Shown in pieces: positions 1 through 26,340 of a stretch of 64,000 nt of DNA. A program made the translations under genes and the position numbers. The notes under the pieces were generated by a model. It saw only the letters and a program-made list of their open reading frames with translations, made no database searches and had not been told where the DNA came from. The stretch is from contig NC_061813.1 in the NCBI RefSeq assembly GCF_021462225.1, positions 26,312,442-26,376,441 on the forward strand, given 5' to 3'. Numbering within the stretch: position 1 is the stretch's first letter; every line of letters begins with the position of its first letter. The DNA is from Girardinichthys multiradiatus. Its lineage: Eukaryota; Chordata; Actinopteri; Cyprinodontiformes; Goodeidae.

Positions 1-803
1 CAGTAAATGTGTCTTTTCTCTAAGTTGTGACACTGATACCACAGTGAATTTCAACATGTTCAAAGAATATGTGACTTCCTGGTCCAGCTGAAGATCAAGT
101 CAAGTATGCTACAGTATCAGATTCATTAAACGGCAGTGTTGGAATGTTGTTTCCATAAGCTATAAAAATCCAAGTATCTACGCAATAGTGTGACAGAGGT
201 ATCCACGTATTAAAAAGGGACATTGTTTACATACTTAGAAGACATAACAAAGCTAGTTGAAAAAAATGTAATACATCTAGCTTGTAACTAATGGCGATGG
301 AAACCAAAAACAGGGAAGTATTAAAGTGTTGGGATATACCTTTGTCTGTCATCAATGCCTGACCGAACTCTGTTCATGGTTTGTCTACATTACATTAAGG
401 TTCTCTGCTCTACATGTATCCAACCGTCTTTCATTGTCTTCTACCATTACTGCCATAATCTCAGTCAATTGCAATGCCTGGGTTGGTAGCTGACAGCATT
501 TGTCTTGTCTTGCACGTTTTTTTCTTAACACCCTTAAACTGCTCACTCAGCTGCGCTCGGAGCCACCTACATTTCGCCTCTGCTCAACGTTGAACCGCTA
601 CCATGCGCTGCATGAATTCCTCCCATACTAATCCACAAAAACATCAGCTTCAGAGGGAATCTTGCTCTTTTGATTATGCGGGTGCATTTTCACTCCTAAG
701 TTCTAATATGTGTGACATGGACATATTTTAACTGTCACTTTGTCTCTTACTCTGCGTAAAATTTATGCAGTCTTATTTACATGATGCTTCTCCTTTATTT
801 TAG
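1..803 (+). other. plod2 intron upstream of exon 13A
   Basis: No exon, RNA gene or clear transposon was recognised here. I looked for the preceding plod2 exon, which in other vertebrates encodes a DPDMALCRNARE-like stretch, and did not find it, so it must lie before the window. The segment ends in a pyrimidine-rich tract and the acceptor AG at 802-803. Confidence 0.6.
609..614 (+). promoter_or_regulatory. TGCATG motif, possible RBFOX site
   Basis: A TGCATG hexamer lies about 190 nt upstream of exon 13A. RBFOX proteins bind UGCAUG in pre-mRNA, and I recall RBFOX2 being reported as a regulator of mammalian PLOD2 exon 13A. Function here is inferred from position only. Confidence 0.35.
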
Positions 804-15537
<14,734 letters not shown>

Positions 15538-15729
15538 ACTGTCTTTTTATAACGTAATGTAAATTATTTTTTTTCCTTTATTTTTGGTTTCTTTTTTGTC
15601 TCTGATAGTTTTAATGATGCAGTTCTTTTTTGTTTTACTTTTTTAAAGCAAACGCTTTGAAAGATTTATGTTTTTTTCAAAGAATCTCTGTCAAACAGAG
15701 GGAAGATGGCAGAGGAAAGTAACAATTGA

Positions 15730-15735
15730 AATAAA
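15730..15735 (+). terminator. proximal polyadenylation signal
   Basis: AATAAA about 195 nt after the plod2 stop. It could produce a short 3' UTR. Confidence 0.45.
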
Positions 15736-16290
15736 TGGCATAATGTAGATTGGAAAAAAGCTAGATGGGTACAGAGTTTTACTACACTACAACTGTAGAG
15801 GTCCAAGCCAAAGCACACAGCATTTATGTGTACTCTAGGCTACCATGCTTTTTATTATAGTGATTTTATACCATCGTGGTAGCCGTCATACACACTGGTA
15901 TCCTAGCAAACAAGCAGCTGGAGCATGTGCACATTTAACTGCAGTAATTGTATTTCAGGTAAAGAGTTCTGCACAGAATGATGCTCACTACTGGTGCTAG
16001 TCAACCTCAACTTCTTTGCATCCAGGACAAAGATCTTTATTTGTCAGAGAGCATGTTAATTTGTAGCTTATTCAAGACTTCTGTTTAAAGTAACTATGCA
16101 GTAGATTTCAGTTCACTCTTTGGTGTTTTTCACATTTTACTGCCTTCTACTTTTTCTTGCTTTATTGAAAACGGCAATATTCATTTGCTTTTCTGATATC
16201 ATTTCTGTATTTTCCTTTTTTCCTGACGAATGTGAGTGACTAGATTTTGAAACTCAGAAAATGAACATATTTAAATTATTGTCAAGATTA

Positions 16291-16296
16291 AATAAA
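16291..16296 (+). terminator. distal polyadenylation signal
   Basis: AATAAA about 755 nt after the stop, followed by a T-rich region (16315 on) that could act as the downstream element. Confidence 0.5.
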
Positions 16297-16310
16297 ATTT
16301 GTTAAAAAAA

Positions 16311-16975
16311 TGTATGCTTTGTTATTTTTATTACCTTTCTGTTACAGTTTTTCAGACAGGGTCAATACTTCTGCAGACCTCTGCAGAACAATGTTTGGAT
16401 GACATTACCTGGTTGATGTTGCCGTGCCCATTTTATCAGGGCATGTGCCCCAATACATCTGTATGCCATAAAATTCCCAATCACATGTAAATCTGACGAC
16501 TGACGAAAAACCCTAAATATCCAATGAAAGATCACTCAAAAGGTCTGAATAGTTCCTTTCATCGAACTGAAAAGTTGATTGGGTGTCCACTTTTTGCCAC
16601 GTGTTCACATATCAGTCTCAAATCTTTTTTTTTATTCAGGTAAATACAAAAACATTTACCTTGTTTTACCCGTTAAATGAAAGATGGCAATAAAAATGCA
16701 TGCGGAACTGAGTAAAATGTTAGGATACCCTACCCGTTTAAAGGTAGTCTTAGCCCTGTCCGGTTCTGCTTCAGCCTTAGGATTTCATGGTGTAGGCACA
16801 CAGTTTCACATCATCGACACCAAGAGCCCTATATAGGTACTGTGAAAATATTTTCAGGTTTTTGGAAACGTTTTGAGTACTTTCAGACTGCTTTCAGGAT
16901 GAACTGACTTTTACAGTCAGACCTTGCCATGTTGGCTGTTGTTTATTGCCTTCCACTTGTACTTGTTACTACTGT
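16311..16975. other. intergenic, nothing recognised
   Basis: No gene, repeat or structured element was identified. Confidence 0.5.
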
Positions 16976-17190
16976 GTAGGAGCTCGATCTGTAACCAGTG
17001 GGTTGCCGGTTCAAAGCCCCGCTCTGTCCATCTCAGTCATTGTGTCCTTCCCTGCTGATGGTGGTCAGAGGGCCCGGTGGTGCCGATTGTATGGCAGCCT
17101 CACTTCTGTCAGTCTGAGTGTTAAGTGCTTTCAGATCTCTGGGGACTTGGTAAAGTCCTTTCAAGTGCAGGCTGTTTACTATTTACAATC
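16976..17190 (+). mobile_element. tRNA-derived SINE, internally deleted
   Basis: It contains a B-box-like GGTTCAAAGCC after 'agtgggttgcc', then 'gtccatctcagtcattgtgtcc', 'ctgctgatggtggtcagaggg' and 'cttctgtcagtctg', and ends near 'caagtgcaggctgtttactattt'. The same family occurs in reverse at 25240-25550. Compared with that copy, the part after 'gtcagtctg' is largely missing. Confidence 0.7.
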
Positions 17191-18700
17191 TTCTCTTTGA
17201 GGGCCTCAAACTGCTCTTCTGATCCTTCCATGCTGTTCACTCTCACCACAACAGTTAGGACCACACCAAGCTAAATGTCTGAGTTTAATTAATGATTTAT
17301 ATTCAGGCCTTTGACCTGCAGCATGGTTTCATGTTTAGCAGCTTACCCCCTCATCACTGCTGCAGACAGACTTGGTTTATCACTGTTTTAGTTTGTCTCC
17401 AAGTTTGGACACGTCACATGTACAATCAATCAGGTCTGTTTACTCTGCAGGAAACTGCACTGGTTTTGGGGTGTGGTGTGATGATATACATTGGTAAGAA
17501 TGTAGTTCAGTAACTTGAGGGCAGTGTGTAAACATGTACATGTTACTTAATGAAAGCTTTATAGAAGAGGCATGTAAAGACTGAGGCAGAACAAATGGGG
17601 AAAGTATGTTGGGTGGGGTAAGTACACTGTCAAGCTTTAAAAAAGTAAGTCAGTGTTTTTTTTTTTATCGGTCAGTTCGAATGAGAGGGTATATATTTTA
17701 ATTTGGGAATAATGCATCATTGATATGAAACATCAAAGTTCTTATTCTCCATAAAAATCTTGTTACATTTTAACACCCACAGCCTCTAGAGAGTAACAGG
17801 AGGAGATTTGGGTCTGACTAAGGAGGGCGGCTCATGGTTGCTGAAAGAGGCTTTTGTGTCCATCATTTCCCCTGAACTGCTTTGACTCCATTCCCTCTGA
17901 AAGGTGACATTGATTGTAACCAGGTATGCAGCAAAACCTGCACTCTGACCGAGGTAGAAAAATGCCACAGAAATGGTTCGATCAAAATGAGAAGGGATAA
18001 AGAAAACGTGACTTATTTAGTCCAATGGAAGTTTAAAGCAGATGTTGTATTTGAAACCTAATGGCAGGTTGTTTTAGGTATGCTTTAATTTGGTAAATTT
18101 CTCATGGTACAGTAATAATATAAGATTGCACAGTAAAGTAAATTCAGATGGTACTGTTTCCAAGTGTGAATTGGTATTTAGCCATTACCACACCACACAC
18201 TCCAGCCGAGTTTTAAAGCAGTACTTATAATCACGCTGGAATTCAAATGCCTTAAGCCAGTCTGTGTGTCGTCACAGTTGGTAGCCATTACTCAAAGCCC
18301 GGGGAATTGCATGTGACATTTAAAAGTAAAGGAAACGGTGGCAGCAAATGTTACACAACATATGTTACCCATTTACCATTTCTACTACCTTACCATGTAC
18401 AGCCTTTATGGCCATGTGTGCCAGGTTTCTTACCAGCCATTTGTCTTTAAAGCATGTAGTAAAACAGTTGGCCTATATATTGTTGAGGTTTGTCATTCAT
18501 ATTTTCTAAATTCTTTGTGATCATTTGGGGTGATTTGATGATATTTTTTATATACAACCTACAAAAATGAAAAAAATAAATAAATAAAGGTAAATGTTGT
18601 ATCAGCTCTAACTCTGCAGGCTTTCTAAAGTTCTATACACCTGAAAGTAGTTCCGTCACGCTACTGCACCAATCATCACACTGTGCATTGCTTTGCAAAG
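17191..18700. other. intergenic, nothing recognised
   Basis: 1.5 kb without recognisable coding or repeat content apart from short T and A runs (near 17655 and 18570). Confidence 0.45.
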
Positions 18701-19265
18701 ATTCTATTGGGTTTTTATATAGGAGAAGTACACTAAGTTACGTCTTTTTTTTATTCTGAAAAGACCAATTTCAGTCCTGCATGTTTACAGGGGTATTGTA
18801 ATACACGAATAAAGTAGTGTAGATGTCCTGCTGGAAAATTGATCTTCGGCACCGGTCTGAAGTTTGTTGCAGCCCTATTGGGTTTGTTCCAGGATTGCAA
18901 TGTATTTAGCTCCATCCATTTCTCCATTAACTCCGACCAGCTTCCCTGTCCATGCAGAAGGAAATCTTCCCCACAGCATGATGCTGCTACCACCATGTTT
19001 TATGGTACTTCCAATGTGATGTGCAGTTTTATTGCATTTTGGAGGATGTATATTGAAATCTTTGTCTCACCTCATTAGACCTCCATATTCCACATGTTTG
19101 CCATGTCCCCTGTATGACTTGTGACAAACTGCAACTAGGACTTCCAAACCAAGGTTTTCTTCTTGCCACTTTTCTATAAAGGGCATATTTGTGGAGTGCC
19201 CTGTAGTAGTAGATGTCCTGTTAAGTGATTGTCTACTTGAACTTTGGTCCTCTGCAGCTTCTCAA
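18700..19265 (-). mobile_element. decayed Tc1-like transposon fragment
   Basis: The minus-strand remnant retains 'ctccatccatttctccattaactccgaccagcttccctgtcc', 'cccacagcatgatgctgctaccaccatg', 'cacatgtttgccatgtcccc' and 'cttcttgccacttttctataaa'. These are the complement of the GKMDG, GGGSIM and neighbouring transposase segments. No frame survives and no terminal repeats were identified. Confidence 0.75.
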
Positions 19266-19441
19266 TAGTTAACATAGGCCTTTTTACTGCTTCTCTGATA
19301 AATGCTCTCCTCTCAGGGCCTTTCAGTTTTGGTGGAAGGGATTTAGGGGTTTGGTTTATGTTTGCATTTGTGTCATACTCTTTGCATTTTCATAGGATGA
19401 AGGGAATAATTTCCTGTGGAATATTTAAAGCTATGAATGTA

Positions 19442-19585
19442 CACTATATTTGCAAAGATCCAACACGTTTATTGTCATTGGAATACGTTCCAATAATTTC
19501 TATTGGCAAATTTGTATAAAATCCAGCACTTAGGCATGCAGGCTGTGAAAGAATAGGCCACTCTCAGGGCTCAATACGTTTAAGA
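19442..19585 (+). mobile_element. left end of another Tc1-like element (fragment)
   Basis: 'TA cactatatttgcaaag', then 'ttgtataaaatccagcacttaggcatgcaggct' and 'gtgaaagaataggccactctcagggctc'. This is the left-end and leader pattern of a teleost Tc1 family whose termini read cactatattgccaaaag. Only about 145 bp remain. Confidence 0.6.
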
Positions 19586-19639
19586 GTGGCTGTGGTAATA
19601 TTGTGAATAAGAAAATTTGCATTAACTCAAAATGTCAGT

Positions 19640-19684
19640 CAAAATTATTGTAACCGATCAATAGGATCGGTTACAATAATTTTG
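19640..19684. repeat. perfect 20-bp inverted repeat with 5-nt loop
   Basis: The left arm 19640-19659 (caaaattattgtaaccgatc) is perfectly complementary to the right arm 19665-19684; the loop is aatag. Confidence 0.95.
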
Positions 19685-20002
19685 TAAGAATTATGATTAT
19701 TGATTAATTAATATTTATCAAGAATTATAATTTAAAATCCTTATTTGAAAAAAAACATTCTTAATCAAAAATCATTACTTACAAATAGAAATCAGAGATG
19801 TCCTCTGGTGTTGTGGTTATGGGCTCAAAGTTCTTAATAATTACAATTAGTTATTCATCTCTAATAATTGATAAATTATTAACCAAAACCACTAATTGTC
19901 ACTGTTTATTCAACAACTTCACTGAAGGTGGGGGAACTTCGACCTTGTTTTGACAGATAAATCACTCTTGCATTAAATAAACACAAACGCTTCTCTTAAT
20001 TA

Positions 20003-21641
20003 CAGTGCCTTGCGAAAGTACTCGGCCCCCTTGAACTGGTCAACGTCTTGCCACATTTCAGGCTTCAAACATAAAGATATAAAATTATAATTTTTTGTAA
20101 AGAATCAACAACAAGTGGGACACAATCGTGAAGTGGAATGAAATTTATTGGATGTGTCAAACTTTTTTAACAAATAGAAAACTGAAAAGTGGGTCGTGCA
20201 ATATTATTCGGCCCTTTTACTTTCAGTGCAGCAAACTCACTCCAGAAGTTCAGTGAGGATCTCTGAATGATCCAATGTTGTTCCAAATGACTGATGATGA
20301 TAAATAGAATCCATCTGTGTGTAATAAAGTCTCCGTATAAATGCACCTGCTCTGTGATAGTCTCAGGGTTCTGTTCAAAGCACAGAGAGCATCATGAAGA
20401 CCAAGTAACACACCAGGCAGGTCCGAGATACTGTTGTGGAAAAAGTTAAAGCCGGATTTGGATACAAAAAGATTTCCCAAGCTTTAAACATCCCCAGGAG
20501 CACTGTGCAAGCAATCATATTGAAGTGGAAGGAGTATCAGACCACTTCAAATCCACCAAGACCCGGCCGTCCCTCTAAACTCTCATCTCGAACAAGGAGA
20601 AGACTGAGAAGACTGATCAGAGATGCAGCCAAGAAGCCCATGATCACTCTGGATGAACTGCAGAGATCTACAGCTGAGGTGGGAGAGTCTGTCCATAGGA
20701 CAACAATCAGTCGTACACTGCACAAATCTGGCCTTTATGGAAGAGTGGCAAGAAGAAAGCCATTTCTCAAAGATATCCATAAAAAGTCTCGTTTAAAGTT
20801 TGCCACAAGCCACCTGGGAGACACACCAAACATGTGGAAGAAGGTGCTCTGGTCAGATGAAACCAAAATCGAACTGTTTGGCCACAATGCAAAACGATAT
20901 GTTTGGCGTAAAAGCAACACAGCTCATTACCCTGAACACACCATCCCCACTGTCAAACATGGTGGTGGCAGCATCATGGTTTGGACCTGCTTTTCGTCAG
21001 CAGGGACAGGGAAGATGGTCAAAATTGATGGGAAGATGGATGGAGCCAAATACAGGACCATTCTGGAAGAAAACCTGTTGGAGTCTGCAAGAGACCTGAG
21101 ACTGGGACGGAGATTTATCTTCCAACAAGACAATGATCCAAAACATAAAGCCAAATATACAATGGAATGGTTCACAAATAAACGTATCCAGGTGTTGGAA
21201 TGGCCAAGTCAAAGTCCAGACCTGAATCCAATCGAGAATCTGTGGAAAGAGCTGAAGACTGCTGTTCACGAACGCTCTCCATCCAACCTCACTGAGCTCG
21301 AGCTACTTTGCAAGGAAGAATGGGCAAGAATTTCAGTCTCTCGATGTGCAAAACTGATAGAGACATACCCCAAGCGACTTGCAGCTGTAATTGCAGCAAA
21401 GGGTGGCGCTACAAAGTATTAACGCAAGAGGGCCGAGTAATATTGCAAGCCCCACTTTTCAGTTTTTTATTTGTTAAAAACGTTTGACACATCCAATACA
21501 TTTCATTCCACTTCATGATTGTATCCCACTTGTTGTTGATACTTCGCAAAAAATTATAATTTTATATCTTTATGTTTGAAGCTTGAAATGTGGCAAGAGG
21601 TTGACCAGTTCAAGGGGGCCGAGTACTTTCCCAAGGCACTG
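20003..21641 (+). mobile_element. Tc1-type DNA transposon, 1639 bp
   Basis: The element is bounded by TA at 20001-20002 and 21642-21643. Inverted repeats of about 212 bp (20003-20214 and 21430-21641) begin CAGTGCCTTGCGAAAGTACT on the left and are imperfect. One transposase gene lies between them, in a single frame apart from one early stop. It belongs to a different Tc1 family from the 1610-bp pair. Confidence 0.95.
20394..21422 (+). pseudogene. Tc1 transposase, 342 codons with a stop at codon 5
   Basis: The natural ATG is at 20394 (MKTK), followed by TAA at 20406-20408 where family members, as I recall them, have Glu. From codon 6 on the frame is fully open to 21422. Helix-turn-helix regions (YKKISQALNIPRSTVQ), a GRPS AT-hook-like motif and all three DD34E residues are present: Asp155 (LWSDET), Asp246 (FQQDNDP) and Glu281 (NPIENLW). 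The open stretch begins with GTG at 20436, which is not a credible eukaryotic start. This is therefore a pseudogene by one nonsense change; translation from a later ATG would remove the DNA-binding domain. Confidence 0.9.
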
Positions 21642-22743
21642 TATATGAAGATTTATTGAAGCCAAATAATTCTGATATACCATTATTCTGCTCCAAAAAC
21701 CTTCACCTAACTAACAAGCACTAATCTACACAAAGGGAATAAAATTGACAACCTAACAATAATAATAAAAGAAAGTATGTGCGCATTGAGTGTCTATGAA
21801 GATCAAACAAGCAGTTTTATGGACAAAAAGTGTAATTTGGGTGAAATGGAAAGAGAAGTCCTCCTGGTGTGCTGATGTCTCGATTGCAGCGGTCAGCTGT
21901 TAAAACGGTGGGGCCACGCCCCTTTAGTCATACAGCTGATTGCCCCAAATCTTGAACAAAGAGTCATAAAACTCTGAGGTGGGAACTCAGTGGAAAAACT
22001 CCAGTAATAAAACTGGAACAAAGCAGTGGTCAGGCGAGGCCCAGACCGCAGTTGCTTTGAATGAAAAACTTTTCAAAGTCCAACTTCTAACTTCTTGCTG
22101 ATTTGGGATCGGCCGGACAAAACATGAACACACACGATTCAGCAGTGCTTGTACAGCAAATCAAAACACAGCTCAGCATAAAACACTTCAATCGGTATTG
22201 CATGCAACAAGTTAATACCTTAGATTAACTACAGGTGATTCTAAATCACCTTAACTATGCCTTATCCTGCCCAGACTTCTAAATGCACCTATCCAATTTA
22301 ACATAGAAGAACAAAATTACATTGATGTTGATTTCTTCTCTCCACCAGTTGAGGATGGATCAGGTCTGAAGAAAAACGAGGGGGGGAATCACGCGTCCGT
22401 GATCAACTCAAGAAAAAAGAACGGTAAATTTCTCATCCGTCCAGGAGGGGAAAAATATGAAGAGCCGTTAGTCGACTGAATCAACAAGGAGGAAACTCAT
22501 CTCCTTGGAAATAAAACCTCTGTGGGTCTTTCACCTGCGCCGGGTGTCGGCGTGGTCTTCGATCGGTATATTAATCTTCTAACCTTCTTGTATCAGACAG
22601 ATTTCCAGCTTTCAAGCTCTTCCGGGAATGGCCTTGTGGAGCGAAGGTTTGCCTGCGAGCTTTTGTCTCTCCAGATATGCACCTCTGTTGCGTCGTCCCG
22701 TGAGACACGCTGGAAATGGCAACAAAAGTTTATTTTCCGCGGG

Positions 22744-22765
22744 TTTATAATCCCGGGTGACGTCA
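22744..22765 (-). promoter_or_regulatory. CRE plus TATA-like motif (minus orientation)
   Basis: A perfect palindromic TGACGTCA (22758-22765) lies 8 bp from TTTATA (22744-22749, TATAAA on the minus strand). The surrounding 500 bp is G+C-richer and CpG-containing. It looks like a promoter belonging to the TE-like block; no downstream gene was seen. Confidence 0.35.
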
Positions 22766-22890
22766 GAACTGCGCTGTCTGTTGAGCTGCACATGTTCAAC
22801 TGTGCGACCAAAATGGATGACTCCAACATAGGCAATTTGTTAGTAGATGAAGCCAATTATTTGCTTACTTCACATATTTGATTTTGCTGC

Positions 22891-23419
22891 TGTTTTTATG
22901 TGTTTCCGAAGCTGCTCCTTGTTTCACAGGACTTGTTTGACCTTGGCTTCATGCAGAAGAATTCAGAAAATATTTAACTCAAAGAAACATAAAATCTAGC
23001 CCAAATCAGCATTTTTCTTTGAGGAATTACAAGGAATGCAGCTGAAGCTTTTAATCCAAGATGCATCATATGAAGGGGTCTGAGTATGTGTGCAAGTGTG
23101 CATTATATATACAGGATGCCACATGGAAAGCTCAATGTAAATTTCTTTAATCAAGTTTGGAGAAGAGGGTGGAGGTTCAGAGTGTCTGGGTTCATGCACA
23201 GTTCAATTTGGAGTTAGTGGAAAAGTACTACAAAGAGACAAAAATCAGGACAGATTCAGTGCAGTTTTGCATTTTTTGACTTTATATGCATTTCTATAAT
23301 TTTCTTATTTTCTTTGTGTGTTATCTTTGCTTGGTTTTAGATTACAGGATCAACAAAGTAACCTAGAAAATCTGTAAAGTAAAACATATATTTACTTGTT
23401 TAAGTCATGCATATGCCTA
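22891..23419. other. intergenic, nothing recognised
   Basis: No clear feature. Confidence 0.45.
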
Positions 23420-24265
23420 AAAAAATCAATTTCAACATGAAAGCAGTATCTCAAACTTTATAAGAAATGGCTATCAACCCAACCTTAGAGGCCTGGCAGG
23501 GAGAGTGTTAGTTAGATAATCATCCAGGAGGATTATGGTAACTCTGGAGGTGATGCAGAGATCCACAGATTAGGGGGGAAAATCTGAAAAAGAACAGTAA
23601 TCATACACTTCACAAATCTTCCTTAAAAGTGTGAGAAACAAAGCAATTGCTTTAAGAAAACTACAAGAAGTCAATTTTTAAATTATTCTCAAGGCATGCA
23701 TGGGACACAGCAAACATGTGAAGAGTGCTCTGGAGGAAAACTAACTCTGGACAAACTATTCCGACTTTAAGATGTGGTGGTGGCAGAATCCTGCTTTGGG
23801 AGGTTTTCTAAAACAAGGAAGCTAGTTAAAGCTGGTAAGAAGATGGATGGAGCTAAATACAGGGCAATCCTGGAAGAAAACCTGTTAGAGGCTCCAAAAG
23901 GCTTTAGACTAGGGCATACAGTACCTTCCAGCAGGACAACAACGCTTAACATACAGCCAGAATTGTTATGTATTGGTCTAGATCAAAACACATGTATGTG
24001 TTAAAATGGCCCTGTCAAAGTCCAGACCTAAATCTCGTGAAAGATTTGTTGCACGACTTGAAAATGGCTGCCCCAGATCATTTCCAACCAATCTGACTGA
24101 ACATAGCTATTTTGTAAAGAATGACCAAACATTATATCCTTAAATTTTTAAAACTATATGTCAATTTTATTACACTTAATAGTCATGCAACATTTTATTT
24201 TAGTTTTTCACCTAAAATGAAAACAAAATATATTGAAGTTTGTGGTTGTAACGTGAAAAAATAAA
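23420..24265 (+). mobile_element. decayed Tc1-like transposon
   Basis: Transposase pieces are readable in order but frame-broken: 'gtggtggcagaatcctgctttggg' (GGGS region), 'gaagatggatggagctaaatacagggc', 'ccagcaggacaacaacgc' (the QQDN motif region) and 'tggccctgtcaaagtccagacctaaatc' (WPSQSPDLN region). The right end reads 'gaagtttgtggttgtaacgtg', typical of a Tc1 terminus. Confidence 0.8.
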
Positions 24266-25239
24266 GGTAAATCATAAGTGTATGCATTAAATTTTATATT
24301 TGCTCATGACTAAATCCCTAGTTTGAGATATACTTACAGTGTCTTGCTGCAAGTGCTTCTCCAGCTGCAGTGAGTAGCAGGATTTCATTCCTTTTAACAC
24401 AATTAAATATTTGACAGCAGTAAATGCAGCTGTAGCACTAACAAACTGTAATGACTTGACAGGACTTAAAAATATATCTGGGCTATTTACAATTTTAAAC
24501 CTATGTGTAAAATCCCATATAATACCCATGCATAGACTCCCTTCTATTAGGCTAATATCTATGATTATATACAACACACAAAAAACATGCTGGGAGGGAC
24601 AAGAAATATGATCCAGGTGGTTTAACACGAAAAGGGCAATTATTACGAGCCTCTCATCACAACTATCATCCAGGTAAATAATCAAATATGCTCAGAGTCC
24701 ACACTACCAATTATAGCAGATTGTATGCCTTGAGACTATCAGCACACTCCCTTTTTAACCAGCCAGACTGTTTACCACCGTCAAAGCAAACTGTTTGCAC
24801 GTACCATTTATCCAAATTACACATCTACGCCCTGTAAAAACAACCAGCAGCCCCACACTCCCAAACATATATTGATTTATGGAGAAAACAAAAGTGTAAC
24901 AGAGAATGGGCGGAGGATGAGGAGTTGTCAAAAGCCACAGGAGCACTGTTTATAGCCAGCAAAAAAAAAAATCAAAACATTTTTTATGAGCTATTCTGGA
25001 GACTTCTGAATGATCTTTCAGAGTGTTTAGTCTGTGTTTTGCTCCTTTAATCATTTCTTTTTAGGTTGAAGTTTAGATGAAAAAAAAAAGGTAGAGTTGG
25101 GTATTTTGGTGTTAGGGTGTGTCTGCCCGGGTGCACAGAGAGGCTACGTGTCTTAGGTTAAAAAAAGTGCTTAACAAAAGAAAAAAAGGCTTGAGTTCAG
25201 GTTCCATAGCCCCTCTGGTTAGGACCCATCATTCCTGAA
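24266..25239. other. intergenic, nothing recognised
   Basis: No gene recognised. The minus-strand frame at 24287-24685 (132 codons) shows no family motif. Confidence 0.45.
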
Positions 25240-25550
25240 GTAGTAAATGGCCTTTACTTGTATGCATTATCAAGTTGAAGTACACCGAAACGCCTTACAC
25301 TTCGATCAGTCATCCACAAAATTCACACACACATTGACAGTGGTAGGCTACATTGTAGCCACAACTTCCCTGGAGCAGACTGACAGAAGTGGGGCTGCCA
25401 TGCAATTCGCACCACTTGGCCCTTTGACCACCATCAGCAGGCAAGGCAGGTGAAGTGTCTTGCTCAAGGACACAACAACTGAGATGGACAGATGGGTTCA
25501 ATCCGGCAACCCACCAGTTACAGGACCAACCCTTACCACTGTCGCCACTG
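25240..25550 (-). mobile_element. tRNA-derived SINE, nearly full length
   Basis: In sense (minus) it reads 'gtggcgacagtggtaaggg', 'ctggtgggttgccggattgaaccc' (B box), 'gtccatctcagttgttgtgtccttgagcaagacacttcacc', 'cttctgtcagtctgctcc', and ends in a 'gtgtaaggcg' region. It is the same family as 16976-17190 and shows the parts missing there. Confidence 0.75.
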
Positions 25551-25599
25551 TTTATACCATTTTTTCTTAAGATGAATGAATGATGGCTGTACTGTTCTA

Positions 25600-26340
25600 C
25601 AGGTACATCTACATAAATTACAGTTTTATTGAAAAATAATTTCAGTAATTGAATTTAAAAAATGATGTAATGCAAATTCATCAAACATCTAGTAATATGT
25701 TTTAGGCATTCATTTCAGTTCATTTTAATGGCTTACAGCTAATGAAAACCCAACACTCATTTCTCAGATAATTAGAATATTGCGTAATACAAATAAAAAA
25801 TAAAGACTTTTAATACAGAAATGTCATGTTATGGCTTACATAATCATGGGAAAGAATGGAAGCACAGAACTACTCATACCCCTCACAGACATAGGTTTAA
25901 AGCAATCTTTAATTTTACCATGTTTTTTCTAGCTGGAAGTAATATTAATGTTTTGGAGTGGCTCAGCCAGAGCCCTGAGTTGAATCTGATAGAGAATCTG
26001 TGGAGGGAGCCAGAAATTAGAATGACTGCAAGGAGGCCTTCCAACCTCAAAGTCTTGGATCACATGAACATATCATTTGATTCAAATTAATTGACACTTT
26101 CATAAAGCTGAAATGTATGTATTTATTTATTTTTCTATCTATATCATGTAATGCTATGATTTTCTGAGGAACTAAATGTGTTTTTTTTTCCTGTAAGTCA
26201 CAATCATCAGAACTATAAGTGAGTGAAATATTTCAATGTGTGGTAAATTATCATTTTAGCTTAATTTTGCTTCAGAATTACTGAAATAAATTACTGAATA
26301 AAAATTTTATTATATTTTCAAGGACATTGTATTGTTTTGA
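25600..26340 (+). mobile_element. decayed, internally deleted Tc1-like element
   Basis: The left end carries 'caggtacatctacataaattac' and 'ggcttacagctaatgaaaacccaa'. The centre encodes a C-terminal transposase piece (LEWLSQSPELNLIENLWRE), and the right part has inverted-repeat-like 'aattactgaaataaattactga'. Most of the transposase gene is missing. Confidence 0.7.

Larger units (their letters stand above)
15538..16310 (+). other. plod2: plod2 3' untranslated region (predicted)
   Basis: T-rich sequence follows the stop, with AATAAA at 15730-15735 and AATAAA at 16291-16296. The distal signal gives a 3' UTR of about 0.77 kb; the proximal one about 0.2 kb. The actual cleavage site is not known. 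Confidence 0.6.
19605..22890 (-). mobile_element. unclassified TE-like block interrupted by a Tc1
   Basis: Sequence on both sides of the Tc1 at 20003-21641 looks like one older element. It has an AT-rich part with a long hairpin (19640-19684), then a G+C-rich part (22360-22880) with a CRE and TATA motif in minus orientation. AATAAA-type signals occur on both strands. No long open frame and no terminal repeats were identified, so the class (LTR retroelement leader, solo LTR or non-autonomous DNA element) is open. The orientation given follows the promoter-like motifs. Confidence 0.3.

Noticed and set aside
20436..21422. Transposase taken as an intact 328-residue gene starting at GTG
   Set aside because: Eukaryotic initiation at this GTG is not credible; the natural ATG at 20394 is followed by a stop at codon 5.
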